This document shows positions 8,893 through 20,000 of a DNA stretch of 25,862 nt, piece by piece (the first letter of the stretch is position 1; each line of letters starts with the position of its first letter). The position numbers and the translations under genes were made by a program. Location: assembly GCA_015657535.1 (NCBI GenBank), contig JADHZB010001453.1:1-25862 (forward strand). Reading direction: 5' to 3'. Origin of the DNA: Nephromyces sp. MM_2019. Taxonomy: Eukaryota; Apicomplexa; Aconoidasida; Nephromycida. The notes under the pieces are model-generated. The model saw only the letters and a program-made list of their open reading frames with translations, searched no databases and had not been told where the DNA came from.

Positions 8893-9198
8893 CTCTGTAG
8901 AAAGTGGAATCTGTGAAAAGAAAAAGATAATGATGCAGATGCAAAGAAATTTGAACATTTAAAAATTTGGTGGTAACGAGTTGGGCAGAGACGGTAGGAA
9001 GAAAACCTTTGCCTTCTCTGCTTCTCGTGTTGGTGTGTGTGTTGGGTTTCTTGGAGCCCACTTGAAGGTGAAGACGGTGTCGTAAATCACCACAGAAGCT
9101 TGCAGCTTCAGTGAGAAATCATAGCCTTTCCATGAGGAAGAAGAGTAGTATGCAACACACTTTTAGATGTGTGTGTAATCGTAAAGACGCCATGAGGA

Positions 9199-9300
9199 TA
9201 GAGGGTAGAGGATAGAGGGGGGAGATAGTAGTAGTATCGCTAGAGGGGGGTGAAGAAGGGGATGAAGAGGGGGGTGAAGAGGGGGGGGTGAAGGGAAAGA
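9199..9300. repeat. G-run block (GAGGGGGG/GTGAAG repeats)
   Basis: Repeated GAGGGGGGTGAAG-like units with G-runs of four to eight on the + strand. The G-tracts are closely spaced enough to form a G-quadruplex. It lies upstream of the minus-strand L1 gene, with the G-rich strand being the template for that gene. Confidence 0.75.
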
Positions 9301-9629
9301 GAGCACGCGTGATCGGCTATTGCCAGTTCACTTTCCTATTAAATAGCAAGAAAAAACACACAAGGAAGGCGAAGAAAGTGGATAAAATCGGGCAGAAAAG
9401 GCTTCAGGGAGCAATTGTGTATGAAAACTCACAAATTCCCTCAAATTATCTCACAAATTCCTCCGGTTTCTTCAAGCATCAAAACACCGCAATTTGCTGC
9501 AACTTCATGGAGAGCTCGTTAAGACCACCGAAAGAGCTCTGCTGATGTTTTTAAATCTTCAAAGGCATTGAAAAATGAAGAAAAATTAGCGAAAAAAAAT
9601 AATCTTCCTACTATAGTATTGAAGGAGTA

Positions 9630-9890
9630 GTGTGTGTGTGAAGAGTAGAGAGAAAATGACAATAAGTTATGCCGTGTGTGTGTGAAGAGTAGAGATAGAA
9701 TGATGATAAGTTATGATGTGTGTGTGAAGAGCAGAGAGAGAATGATGATAAGTTATGATGTGTGTGTGAAGAGCAGAGAGAGAATGATGATAAGGTATGA
9801 TGCGTATGTGCGAGGAGCAGAGAAGGGTGGGAAGGGATGTGTGTGTGTGCGCGAAGAGCACAGAGAGGGAATGGCGCTAGATGATGTGTG
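9630..9890. repeat. 42-bp minisatellite, about 5-6 copies
   Basis: The anchor (GTGT)GAAGAG/GAGGAG recurs near 9640, 9684, 9726, 9768, 9812 and 9853 (spacing 41-44). The central units are nearly identical: TGTGTGTGAAGAGCAGAGAG followed by AGAATGATGATAAGTTATGA. The unit length is a multiple of three and both strands stay open; the + frame reads a 14-residue repeat beginning VCVKSRERMMISYD. Confidence 0.88.
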
Positions 9891-10199
9891 TGTTTCACAC
9901 ACACACACATAGCTAAGGCATCCCTATGTTATACAGCTTTTAGCAAGCCTCACCAAGATTAGCGTGTGGTGCAGGAAAAGTAAATGATTCTCTTCTTAAT
10001 AGCCTCACTGAGAATCCCATCACTGGTGCCTTTAACTTTGCTTTTCGCTTTGTTTTGCGTATTGTGCATACTGCAGTCTTAATGCTTTCTACAAGCTGCT
10101 GAAGTTTGCTGTAAGATTGGCACTTCTAGCAGCTTAGAAGAAGCATCGCACACACACGGAAGTGAGGTAGTCAAGTGGCAAAGTGTGTGCCTGTCCGAA

Positions 10200-10480
10200 A
10201 AGTCTCTTTGGGATGTGTGTGTTTGTTGGTACGTGTCTGGTTGTGTATGTTTGCTGGTGTGCAGGTGTGTGCATGTGTATGCGTGTAGTTCTGTGTGTTT
10301 GGGCAAGTGTGTATTTGCGTGTGTGATGTCTGATGAGTATCATGTGCGTGTGTGTGCGATACCCTTTCAGTCCAAACACCGCTCTATGTGTGTGTGTATC
10401 ATCACGTTGGAATTCACAATGTTTTCTCTCTCTGCATGATGTGCACCAACAAGTTTGTGTGTGTGTGTGTGTGTTATCGT
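10200..10480. repeat. GT-rich microsatellite region
   Basis: Degenerate GT-rich DNA ending in a pure (GT)n run near 10455-10474. Confidence 0.85.
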
Positions 10481-10483
10481 GTT

Positions 10484-11363
10484 ACTAGTGTGTGCGGAAT
10501 TAGTTCTTGATAGACTAGGCAACCAACCATCTTGTGGATCTACCTAGAGCTTTCTTGGCGCCAAAGCTAGAGAAGCTAATTGCCTAGTATATAATGTCGA
10601 GGCAAAATTGGCTAATCTTACATGACTAGGAGTTAACTAGAAAGTAGGTATAGCAAAGATTCCTCCTTCTTCTTCTTTTTCCTCTTCCTCTTTCTAGCAA
10701 AGCGGTGCTTTCTGTAAAACATGCGATCCAAGTGAAGTGCTGGCTAGTATGAGTATGCTTATGGGTTCAACGGTAGAGCACACACATGCACACACACACA
10801 TAGAAACTTTGAAGCACTAGTGCTGTTCTGCATCCAAAAATGCTCGTGTTCGCTTCCTTCTGTTGTAGCTGCCTAGAAACATCATCAGTATTGCTAGCTA
10901 AACAACGCTAGGTAATCGTAGATATGGAGAAGAAGAAGAGGAATAAGAAGCAGAGGAGGAAGAAGTAAAGCTAGTAATATTCGTAGTAGCATCATCGGTA
11001 ATAGTATAGGAGCATTAGAAAGCCTATACAGTAATCTTATAGCATACACTTATGTGCTAGTGTGCGGGCGTAAGAGACAGTCTATCCAGCATAGCCCTGC
11101 TAGCTTAGAGCACAGACCTACAGTTTATACGCATTAGCTAAACACTAGCTTTTATAAAGCTTTGCTACTCTAATCTTTAGGAACTCCTGCTGTCTTCAAC
11201 AGTAGATTTATTGCTACTAACTAGTGTAAGGCAATAGCTTCTCTGGTGAGCACACCTAGGTGTTTTATAACCTAGAGTGTAGCTCACTGGTTAACACACC
11301 TAGGTGACATATATCAAAAGCTTAAATTAGCGCTTCCCTCCCTCCACTAGCACAGGACCTAGG
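10484..11363. other. CTAG-enriched island
   Basis: By my count CTAG occurs about 23 times in 880 bases, against about 3-4 expected for equal base use, and GT microsatellites are nearly absent. It includes two CACCTAGGTG palindromes (about 11252 and 11297), both set within CACACCTAGGTG and near AGCTCACTGG/CTGGTGAGC elements. No open reading frame or recognisable RNA gene explains it. Confidence 0.7.
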
Positions 11364-11650
11364 TTAACTGAGAGGCTGCAAGCACTCTCAGTAATATCAC
11401 CACCAACCCCTTCCTCCGCAACTCCCAGACTTTGGCGTTGAGTTGGCTTGCTAATCATGAGAATCTCACTAACCCCCACGTGATTTTGGTGTGTGCAAAC
11501 CACCTCCCTCCGCAGTGGCAGCTTCAACTCACCACTAATTAGCAGGTGATAGCCCCGCACATACACATTGGGCTGGTGAGGTGCATGGTGCATACCAACA
11601 AGCATGCTAGAGCTCTGCACCGAGTTCACACACATCAAGCGGGAGGGTTT
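11327..11650 (-). CDS. Possible exon of an unrecognised minus-strand gene
   Basis: An open minus-strand frame ends at TAA (11329-11327) and remains open upstream to 11719. Methionines occur within it, the first good one in MLVGMHHAPHQPNVYVRGYH. The downstream part reads LLISGELKLPLRREVVCTHQ and ends GPVLVEGGKR. Unlike its surroundings it is not microsatellite-derived and is richer in G+C and CpG. I recognise no family. The region upstream on the same strand (11700-12520) is GT-rich on the minus strand, like known introns here, which is consistent with a minus-strand gene. Chance openness is equally possible. Confidence 0.3.
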   Translation of the reverse strand, partial: KPSRLMCVNSVQSSSMLVGMHHAPHQPNVYVRGYHLLISGELKLPLRREVVCTHQNHVGVSEILMISKPTQRQSLGVAEEGVGGDITESACSLSVNLGPVLVEGGKR

Positions 11651-11983
11651 TCGTCGTCTATACCAACAAATATGCGAACACACCGCACCTCCCACACACG
11701 GGTGCAGCCAGTAAATCAACTTTACCTAAAACACCCCCACACACACAGGGTGGGGACAAAGCATTCCAATCTCATACAAAACGCACCCACCTCCCCGACA
11801 GACACATACACCTTGCTAGGTGCGGGTTGTTGCTCCATCCAACACTGAGCCGATGTACCCATCACACGCCCTAATCCCTGACTTCCTTCACATATACACA
11901 GTCTTCAAGGCGGTTAACACACAAGGTGGAAGTTATGCACTCCTCATTTTGTGGGATCTCAGATGGTAATGCAGTTTATTTGA

Positions 11984-12090
11984 TTATTCGGATGCAGAGA
12001 GCATCTTCTTCATCAGTTTCTCAGCATAAACAGCGGCGAGAACGCAGGAATTTCTTCGGTTGGAGAGATATACTCGTCGCTTCACACACA
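11984..12090 (-). other. Possible short minus-strand coding stretch
   Basis: Reading leftwards on the minus strand gives KRRVYLSNRRNSCVLAAVYA, then EKLMKKMLSASE and TAA (11986-11984). The composition is protein-like and lies between CA-rich blocks. There is no identified family and no firm splice site. It could belong with the open stretch at 11327-11650 only if other exons join them. Confidence 0.2.
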
Positions 12091-12520
12091 CAAACCAGTA
12101 TATGAGTTTGCTTTAAAAAAAACTAGAAAAGAAGAGTCACACACACACGCTGGAGGGATCACGCACACACAGGAAGAGTCATACACACACACATTCACTC
12201 GAAAGCTTGCAAAAGCGCAGGAAAGAACAAACAAGTGCACACACGGAACAAGGGGATAACATACACATACAAGGGCACGCACACAAACATCCTCACACGA
12301 ACAGAAACTTAGAGGTACACACAGGAATGCACGCAGACTCAGGTGCATTTTATGTGATAACTCGCACGCACAGGTACTCTCGCTCTGATAAGGAGAGATA
12401 CACACACTGAGAAATACACACACCACCGGCCCGCCTACCCACACTCCCACCCATACACCCAGCGACACAAACACACACCCCCTTCTCTCCATACTCCGAA
12501 GCCAATCTCTACCAAACCCC
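12070..12520. repeat. CA-rich microsatellite region
   Basis: Dense CACA tracts interrupted by GCAC, GGCA and CCCA variants on the + strand. Open frames on both strands (Cys/Val-rich on -, His/Thr-rich on +) are compositional. Confidence 0.85.
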
Positions 12521-14012
12521 ACAGATTAACACACACTGCCTCATCATTTATAAGTACAACTACCATCATAAGCTAACACACGTGTGTGTGTGGTAGATAT
12601 AAGCTTTAAAGGCAGAATGCGAGTTGCCAATAAAGGGAATTCTAGAAAAACAAGAAAACCTCTCAAATTTTCTATTTATTTTTTTTTAAGAGAAAAGTGT
12701 TGTACATGTAAAGCAGCATTTATTGAAGTTTTTCTTCCTTCCTCTTGAGCTTCCCACATTTGTGTGTGTGTGTGCGTGGGTATATGTACACTCGTTATAG
12801 CAGAAATTTTTTTTTCTTCTGTTTCATCTTTTCTTTGAGTTTTTCCATCGTTTTATTTCTTTTTTTTCAAGATTTTGCTTTTTCTTTGATTTTTCTACCC
12901 TTCTTTTGCTCGAGTTCCACAACTAGCAATCCCTTTTTAGTAGTGTTACTAGCAAGAATCTTCAATGGTGGAAAATTGTATAGTTTAGCTTTCCATCTTC
13001 TTTGCTTTTCAGCTTTTTATATGCATGAAAGGAGACTAAATCTTCAAGTGGCTAGAAAATTCGTCAAAGTTTCAGGATTTTAGGCAATTGCAGTAAATTT
13101 GTTAAGGGAATCGCAAGGAGAGAGGAGTGTGTGTGCACGTAGAGAGCAAAAAGGAGGTGCACACATGCATACAGAGTGATAGATACGCACACGCAGAGAG
13201 AGGGATAGAAACACGTTCACAGGGAGAGAGATGTATGTGCACATACACGTTGTTTATATAGGGGAAGATATGATTTATAATGCATATATATGAGAGCAGC
13301 GCATACTACATATAAGAGAGGTGCATGTACATACACATGTGTAAAATACTGCTGCGCACAATATATATATGAGGTGCATACGCACACACATATAATATAG
13401 ATTAGAGAGGTGCACACACGCACATCTGATATGCCATAGAGGTGATCGCACACGAGCTTGAAAACTTGCAAGCACACAGCAGAAACACATACCACCACTA
13501 CACACACAAGGTTTAAGATTTTCAAGCACATACAGTACTGCTACACAAGCACACACCAACACTGCACACCCACATGTAAACGATGGATGTCGATGTAAAG
13601 GATGGAAACACACGCGAACGATGCACCTACATAGTCTACGCACCCGAAACCAGTAAGCAATCCGCCATTGAACACACATGTAAACTATGGACAGACACTC
13701 AAGCGATGCGCGTGCATATTTATTGCACACACACTTAGCATTTACACACAACTTCTCAGCTAATGAATACTAGAGTACGCTTAGTGGTGGCTCAGCTTGC
13801 TATGCACCGGTGAGTCCTATACGATTACGGCAATTTTCCAGGACCTCACAGCACGCACGTACGCGAAAGCCGATATACAAACGCACACTTCATCCCACAT
13901 ACACATCATCCTACACACACAGCATCCTACACACACATCATCCCACACCTCCCAACACACACTTCATCCCACACACGGACTAGCCTACACACACACACCA
14001 CACGAAGCACAC
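12521..14012. other. 5' flank of the WDR59-like gene, no supported gene
   Basis: T-rich between 12650 and 12910, then a mixed stretch, then CA-rich repeats (13120-13760) and a CATCCCACACACA-type repeat (13870-14010) immediately before the ATG at 14013. The WDR59 frame stays open for 72 codons upstream of 14013, but these read as His/Thr/Ser repeats and are unlikely to be translated. Promoter and UTR boundaries are not visible. Confidence 0.5.
13120..14010. repeat. CA-rich microsatellite region upstream of the WDR59-like gene
   Basis: CA tracts with GAGAGA, TATATA and CATG interruptions to 13760, then several copies of a CATCCYACACACA element at 13885-13985. Confidence 0.8.
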
Positions 14013-17000
14013 ATGGAGATCCTCGACCACAACATCTTCAACTGCCATGTATCCTTCCCAGGAAGACTATGCAGCGACTGCTCACTAGATGGGCGGTGTG
14101 TGGCCTTTGCCACTCCTCAAGGGCCTGCCTTACTCCCTCTTCCCCCCACACACGACACACACACACACACCAAAAAAGAAGGTTTAACCGAGCTTTCAGC
14201 GGATCTTTCTCACTGCCCAGCCTACCTGCTTCCCGTCAACATACCTCTCAGCAGCGATAATCTTCGCTCTAAGCGTTTCCCTCCTATTGGAGGCTCCCTC
14301 ATTAAAGAGCCTGTATACACTGTAGCTTGGGGGGCTACTCAAGCTAATCGCCATCTTCTAGCTTATAGTGCTGCTGATTCCTTCACTATAGTCGACACTT
14401 TAACCTATGAGAAGCAGATCTTACAGCTTCGATTGCCGGAGGGTGTGCACAGCAGTAGGGGTTTGGAAGGAGGGAGGAACGTGGGGAGGAGCGAGAGTGG
14501 TGGTAAGGGGAGTGTGTGGGATGGTGTATGTGGGATTGAGGGTGGGTGGGATGGTGTGAGTGGGATGGAGGGTAGGTGGGATTGTGTGTTTGTGTGGTGT
14601 ACTGTGTATGGTTTATTGAGTGTGGTGCACTATGTGTGGTGTGCTGTGTGTGGGATTGCTTGTATATTATATGAACCGATGTATGTATGGCATCATGTAG
14701 CCTTTATTCTTCGCTCTATACTTTATAGTGGTGGCTTCACTATAATAGCGTGTGTAGCTGATTTGATGTTGTGTGTAGTGGGAGCATGTAGCACAAGTGG
14801 CCTTCGTTAAGCTTATCTCAAGTGTGGGTAGTGGCATTCAAATCCACATACGCACCGACACGCATCTATAGATGGGTGCATCCACACACACACCCACACA
14901 CATCCATCCACACACATGCTTACACACGCACGCCTAAACACACCCACACACACACAAACACACTTTTTTTTCTTTACTATATACCCATAGAGAAGCAGAG
15001 GGGCTTGAAGGATGATCGATATACTGCGAGGCTACTCTCAATGAGCTTGAGAGCTCCAAAGCATCAGCTCAACCAACTGAAGGGGTATATAAATGACATC
15101 GCCTGGTCAAAGACTTCTCCTTGGACCTTCGCTACTTGCACAGGTAGATGATGAAGGGGAGGGTGTGACAGTAGTGTGTGTGTGTAGATGAAGCAGAGGA
15201 GGGTGTGAGAGTAGTCTTATGACGGAATGATTGTATGTGTGTGTTTGTAGAGGGTAGTTTTTGAAGCTTTCATTGTTTAGTTGCTTTCAACTAGCAGAGG
15301 AATAAGCTATGATGATGCCACAGCATCTTCATTGCTACTTGTCTTTCTTCTAGTAGTGATGTAGTTACAGTGTGTTCATTGTGTATTTCTTTTCCGCTGT
15401 TTTCTCTTGTTATTTCACTTCCTCCTGTTTGTAAATTTACTCGATTGCCTTTCATTTGGTGGTTTCGGTCTTCAACTTCTTCATCTTCATCTTTATTTCC
15501 TTTTCTTCGTCTCCTCTTCTTCGTCTCTCTCTATGCATCTTCATTATCTCCCGCTTCTTCTTTGTCTTAGAGGATGGTTGCTTACAGCTGTGGGATACTC
15601 GTCAGTCTTTGAAGTCTCCCGCACAGACTTGCCAAGCCTTCATGCCTCTTCATATGATACGGTGGAGTGCGTTGAGAGAAGATAAAGTGGCTGTCGCTGA
15701 GCGAGAAGTTGTGCAAGTAAATGATCAAGGTTTTGACTAGATTTCATCTGTGTGTGTGTTGGGGTATGTGGGTGTGAGTAAATGCGGGTGCCTGTGTGTG
15801 TCTGTGTTTGTGTTGGTAGGTCTGCGTGTGTTGGTCTTTGTGTGTATGTGTCTCTGTGGCTTTATACTTGCTGTCTTACTTTTTGTTTCATTAGTTTTAG
15901 CCGTTTGTTGAGCTTCTCAATATCTTTATCATCTTCATTGTCTTCATCTTTGAAGGTGTGGGATTTGAAGAAATCTACTACTCGCCAAGTCACCCCTCTG
16001 TTGGAAGCTCCTGTGGTTTCTTTGGAGTGGAACCCTCACGATAGCAACTCCTTCCTCACTTTAGTCTCGAGATCTTTCAATCGAGCTTCAGTAAAGAACG
16101 ATGAAGGGTTTTCTGAGCGAGATAACCTAGCTTATCTTCAAGGTGTGTGTGTGTGTGTGTGTGTGTGCATGGGTCTATATGGGGGTGTGTGTGTATGTAG
16201 GTGTGTGTATATTGGTGTGTGTATATGTGTCTGTGTGTCTGTGAGTATTGGTTTATCTGTGTGCTAGTGCGTGTGTATGTGTCTATCGCCGTCTCTAGTA
16301 TTTTTTCTATAGATATGTTTACGTGTGTAGCACATCCACACTACCTCGAGTATATACATCTGATCATACCAGACACGCTTGTGTATGCGTCACTCCATCA
16401 CCACCTCCAGCCCCTCCCCCCCTTCTTTTCCTCCATGAAAAGGCCCGTCCACCTGCGTCAGTGTCATCCTGATATGGTACGCTTCTCTCTCACGCTCTTA
16501 CTGGTCTCTCACTCTCACTCGCTCACCCTCCCACTGCCTTTGTCTCCCTCGCTCCCGCACCCTCTCTCTCAGTCAGCCTCTTATTCTCTCACTCACCCCC
16601 CTCACCCCCCCAGCATCTGGAGGTTCCCTCTGTGTGTGGAAAACTTCCAATCTTCACGAAAGCTTTGATAGCGTCAGCTTCGATGGTCTTCTTCCGTGTG
16701 TGGCGCAGTTTCTTCCTCATGTAAACGGTATTCTCGTGGCAGCCTCAGTAGTCCCAAAGAAGCGTAACCCCCCTCCTCACCATAAGGATGCTGATGGAGA
16801 GAAACTGAGGTTTTGGCCTTCTTTTGATGCCAATTTCTTTGAAGGAGGGCATGGCTTTGAGGCTGAAGATGGTGGTGGTGTGTTTCTCTCAGCTTCATCG
16901 ACTTACTACCCCTCTCTACACACGCTAGAAGGCAGCAATATCTGTCCTGAGGGTGTATTGTTGGCTGGTGCAGGGTTGAATGCTCACTCTAACAATCAGT

Positions 17001-20000
17001 CTCGTTTGCGATACACCTCCCAGCTAGCAATGTACGCTCTAGGGGGTAATGGGGAGGGGGGTGGGGATGATGGGGGTGTGGGGGCCTCTTTAAAGGGTGA
17101 GGGGGGTGGGTTGAAGCTGAAGCATCTCTTCCCTCCGTTTGAGGGTAAACTCACGTCTCTCCACGTGCGCTGTGTAGAAATTCCCTCTTCAGTGTGTGCG
17201 GGAGTGGATGGTGCTGCTAAGCTGTTACCAAACACGGCTGCTTCAGCTGTATGTGATTCTTCTGCAGGGCAGTTGAGAAAGGAAGCTTTTAGGATGAAGA
17301 ATGGGTCGAGTGAGGTCAGGAGGGTGGGTAGAACGGGTGGTGGTGGTGCTGGGGGGGGTGCTGGTTTGGGTGTCTCAGGTGGTGGTAAAGGAGGCTATGA
17401 TGATGCAGTTTCTAGACACAGGAACGATCAGTACACTAGGAGGGAGAATGCTCGTGGAATGTCGAGTTCTCCCAACAAAGATAAACCACAGACACACAGC
17501 GCACCCCCACGCACACTAGGATCCGTACACACACGCACGCCCAATGACTTGATCACAAATGCCCCAGACATGCACAAGAAGGTGATGTTTAACCCACCCG
17601 ACCCCGATGCTTCCAACTCTTTGGGTGAAACTGATGGCCAGTTTCAATCAATGGGTGTGTGGAATATGATAATGTGGAATGGATCTGAGCAAAAAGTAAT
17701 GATCCGCAGCTTTGAGGGGGGAGATTTGGCGAAGGATCTTCTCCTGCTGGGGGATGATGCTGTGGGTAAGAAGGCTGAGGAGCACACACAAGAAAGAGTT
17801 GAGTGGGGGAGAGGGGTTTCTTTCTTAGAAGAAGCTTCAGAGGCAGAAATTTTTAGGCAGAAAGAAGCCAGTAAGATCAAAGCTAGGTTAGCTCTTCGCG
17901 CTGGTCTAGCTAGGCAGCTGAGGATCCTCAAAGATGTGCCGTTTGTGAGCAGCTTACGTTACCGTGAGCTCTCCTCTGAGGCTGTAGCAAAGCCTCTAGC
18001 TGTGTCGGAACGAGTCTATGGTAGAGGGGGGGATGGTAGCCTTAATGAAGTTTCTACCGCTACTCTGATGGTGCACGAAGATGAAGCTGAAGGCTTACTC
18101 CCCCAGCTTAGAGCGTCAGTAGAGCGACCCCCCCCTCGGAGGGACGGGGGGGATTTGGGCGCTATGGAGCAGGCAGGAAGCAAGCAGAGCAGCTCAGCAT
18201 TTGCTGCGGTTTTAAGCAGGGGATTGGTGGGGGGTGGGGGGTATGGTGAACAGGTGGGTGGTGTGGGGAAGGGGGTATTCCCCCCCCCCCCTAATCTTCA
18301 CGAAGTGGTAAGTAATAACAAGGAAAATGGAGCTCTAGCCCTCCTTGAAGTTAACATCAGTTTTTACGATTCATTCGACAAACCCCCCCCATCTTTGGGG
18401 GGTAACACTAACGCTTTGGTGGAGGAGAACCCCATCCTATCGGCTGATAGCTTGTTTCTCTTCATATACCTCTGCCTACAACTGCCTCCTGGAGGGGTTA
18501 CTAAAGAGGAGGGTTTAGGGTTTCATCAGTCAGCATTATCGAATGGAATAGGCGAAATGTGGAGTAGATCGATGGGCGTTAAAGCTGGTGTGTCCGAAGA
18601 GGGAAGTGTGTCTGGAGGGTTTATTGAAGACTTTGCAGTTAATGGAGCTTACTTTAAGCCAGGAGCTAGTGGAAGCGTAATGACTGGAGGTGTGTGGGGG
18701 GGTTTGGATAGGGAAGGTTTGATGTTAAGGTGTGTGTGAGTTTGGGGGTGTGTGGGTTTGGGGGTGTGTGGGTTTGGGGGTGTGTGGGTTTGGGGGTGTG
18801 TCGGGTGGTGTGGGGATTTGCAAGTGTGTGTGGATCGAGGTCTGCATGTGTATGGGGATTTGTGGATTTGTGTGAGCGTGGCTTCTTTTCTGGATATGTT
18901 TATGGGTGTGTTAATGGTGTTTGTGTGTGTGTTTTTTTTGTTTTGATGCTGTATGCAGCTCTAATCGTTTGATGATAATTCATATTATATGGCTTGCTAA
19001 ACATTTGAGTCTCTGAAACACATTTACTACTGGTAGGCATTAGGGTGTGTGTGTGTATGTGTGTGTGTGTGTGTGTGGCTCTGCATGGCCTATATGATTG
19101 TTAAAGAGCATAGCCGTTGTTGTCCTACAATTTGGAGAGCTATGGCATTAGTAGTTAAATTATTACCTGCGAGGAAATCCTCTATGCTTTGAATATGCTA
19201 TACACTCATTGTTGCACTGTGTGCGTTAAACGTTGGGTGTGCACCTATCGTGAGAGGATCTACTGTAATTTTCTGTGCCCCTTCACCCCCCTCCACCCCT
19301 CTCCACCCTCCTGTAGATATGCCTCCACCCCCCTCCCCCTACAGATATGCTTCCTCCACCTGGAACAAACTACAGCTCAGCACTTCCCCCCCTAGATACC
19401 CCCACAAGTTCTTCAGGTTTTACTATACAATCAAAGCTTGGCTACGTATATATAAAGCCAACATGGGGTAGCTGTAAGTACCCCCCATCAGTCCTGCAGA
19501 TGGGGCCTCTCACTTCTGATGCTTTGGCTCGTATGCTTAACATTACGATCGAAGACTATGTGTACGAAGAGCGATCAGGGATACTTAAGAATGCTGTGTG
19601 TAGCCTCTACTCCATCTTGTGTAGAGTTTCGTCTCCTTCGCTTGAGTCCTTCCACCCCCCTAAGCTTGAAGATGATGTGGTGAGTGCGAGAAAAGCTCTC
19701 TCATCTTCCAGGCAGGAGAAAGATGAAGATGAAGCGATTACTCCCTTCTTTGGTCGGCAGTCTTCACGCCAAGCTTCACCAATCAAAGAAGATGAAAGGT
19801 TTAAGGCTGTGGCTGGTGGTGATGGCCTTCAAACTGCTAAATCTACGACTGCTTCAGTCATAGACCCACTCAAAGTTGGAGGTAGGAGCCTTCAATCTCT
19901 CATTCCTAGTCCATTTCCCGCCACCTCTGGTGTGTGTTGGAGCCCCCAGGGGGGTCTTCTGTACTTCAACTCACTGAGGGGTCTCACCATGATTGCGAGG

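Larger units (their letters stand above)
8893..11326. other. Upstream region of the L1-domain gene, no supported gene
   Basis: This should include the promoter of the minus-strand L1 gene, but I see no recognisable motif. It holds a G-run block (9199-9300), a 42-bp minisatellite (9630-9890), a GT-rich block (10200-10480) and a CTAG-rich island (10484-11363). The + frame at 9288-9545 (85 codons, Lys-rich at the start) is not recognised and has no support beyond being open. Confidence 0.5.

Noticed and set aside
8554..8958. Start of the L1-domain protein at 8958, giving a signal-peptide-like MFKFLCICIIIFFF
   Set aside because: The hydrophobic stretch is the pyrimidine tract of a splice acceptor (TTTTTCTTTTCACAG), and RSL1D1/Utp30 proteins are nuclear. 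The ATG at 8892 or an upstream exon is more plausible.
10741..10790. GGGTTCAACGG resembling a tRNA B box
   Set aside because: No paired acceptor stem, anticodon arm or A box at the right distance could be drawn.
12745..13083. 112-codon + frame with hydrophobic N-terminal part resembling membrane segments
   Set aside because: The Phe/Leu-rich segment comes from T-rich DNA, and no family or splice support exists.
13797..14012. In-frame N-terminal extension of the WDR59-like protein (72 codons)
   Set aside because: It reads His/Thr/Ser strings from CATCC-ACACACA repeats, and WD40 homology starts right after the ATG at 14013.
14443..14810. Read-through of exon 1 of the WDR59-like gene to the stop at 14808-14810
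   Set aside because: The sequence is G/T-repeat with Gly/Trp/Val strings, and the donor at 14443 with the acceptor at 14990 restores the WD40 frame.
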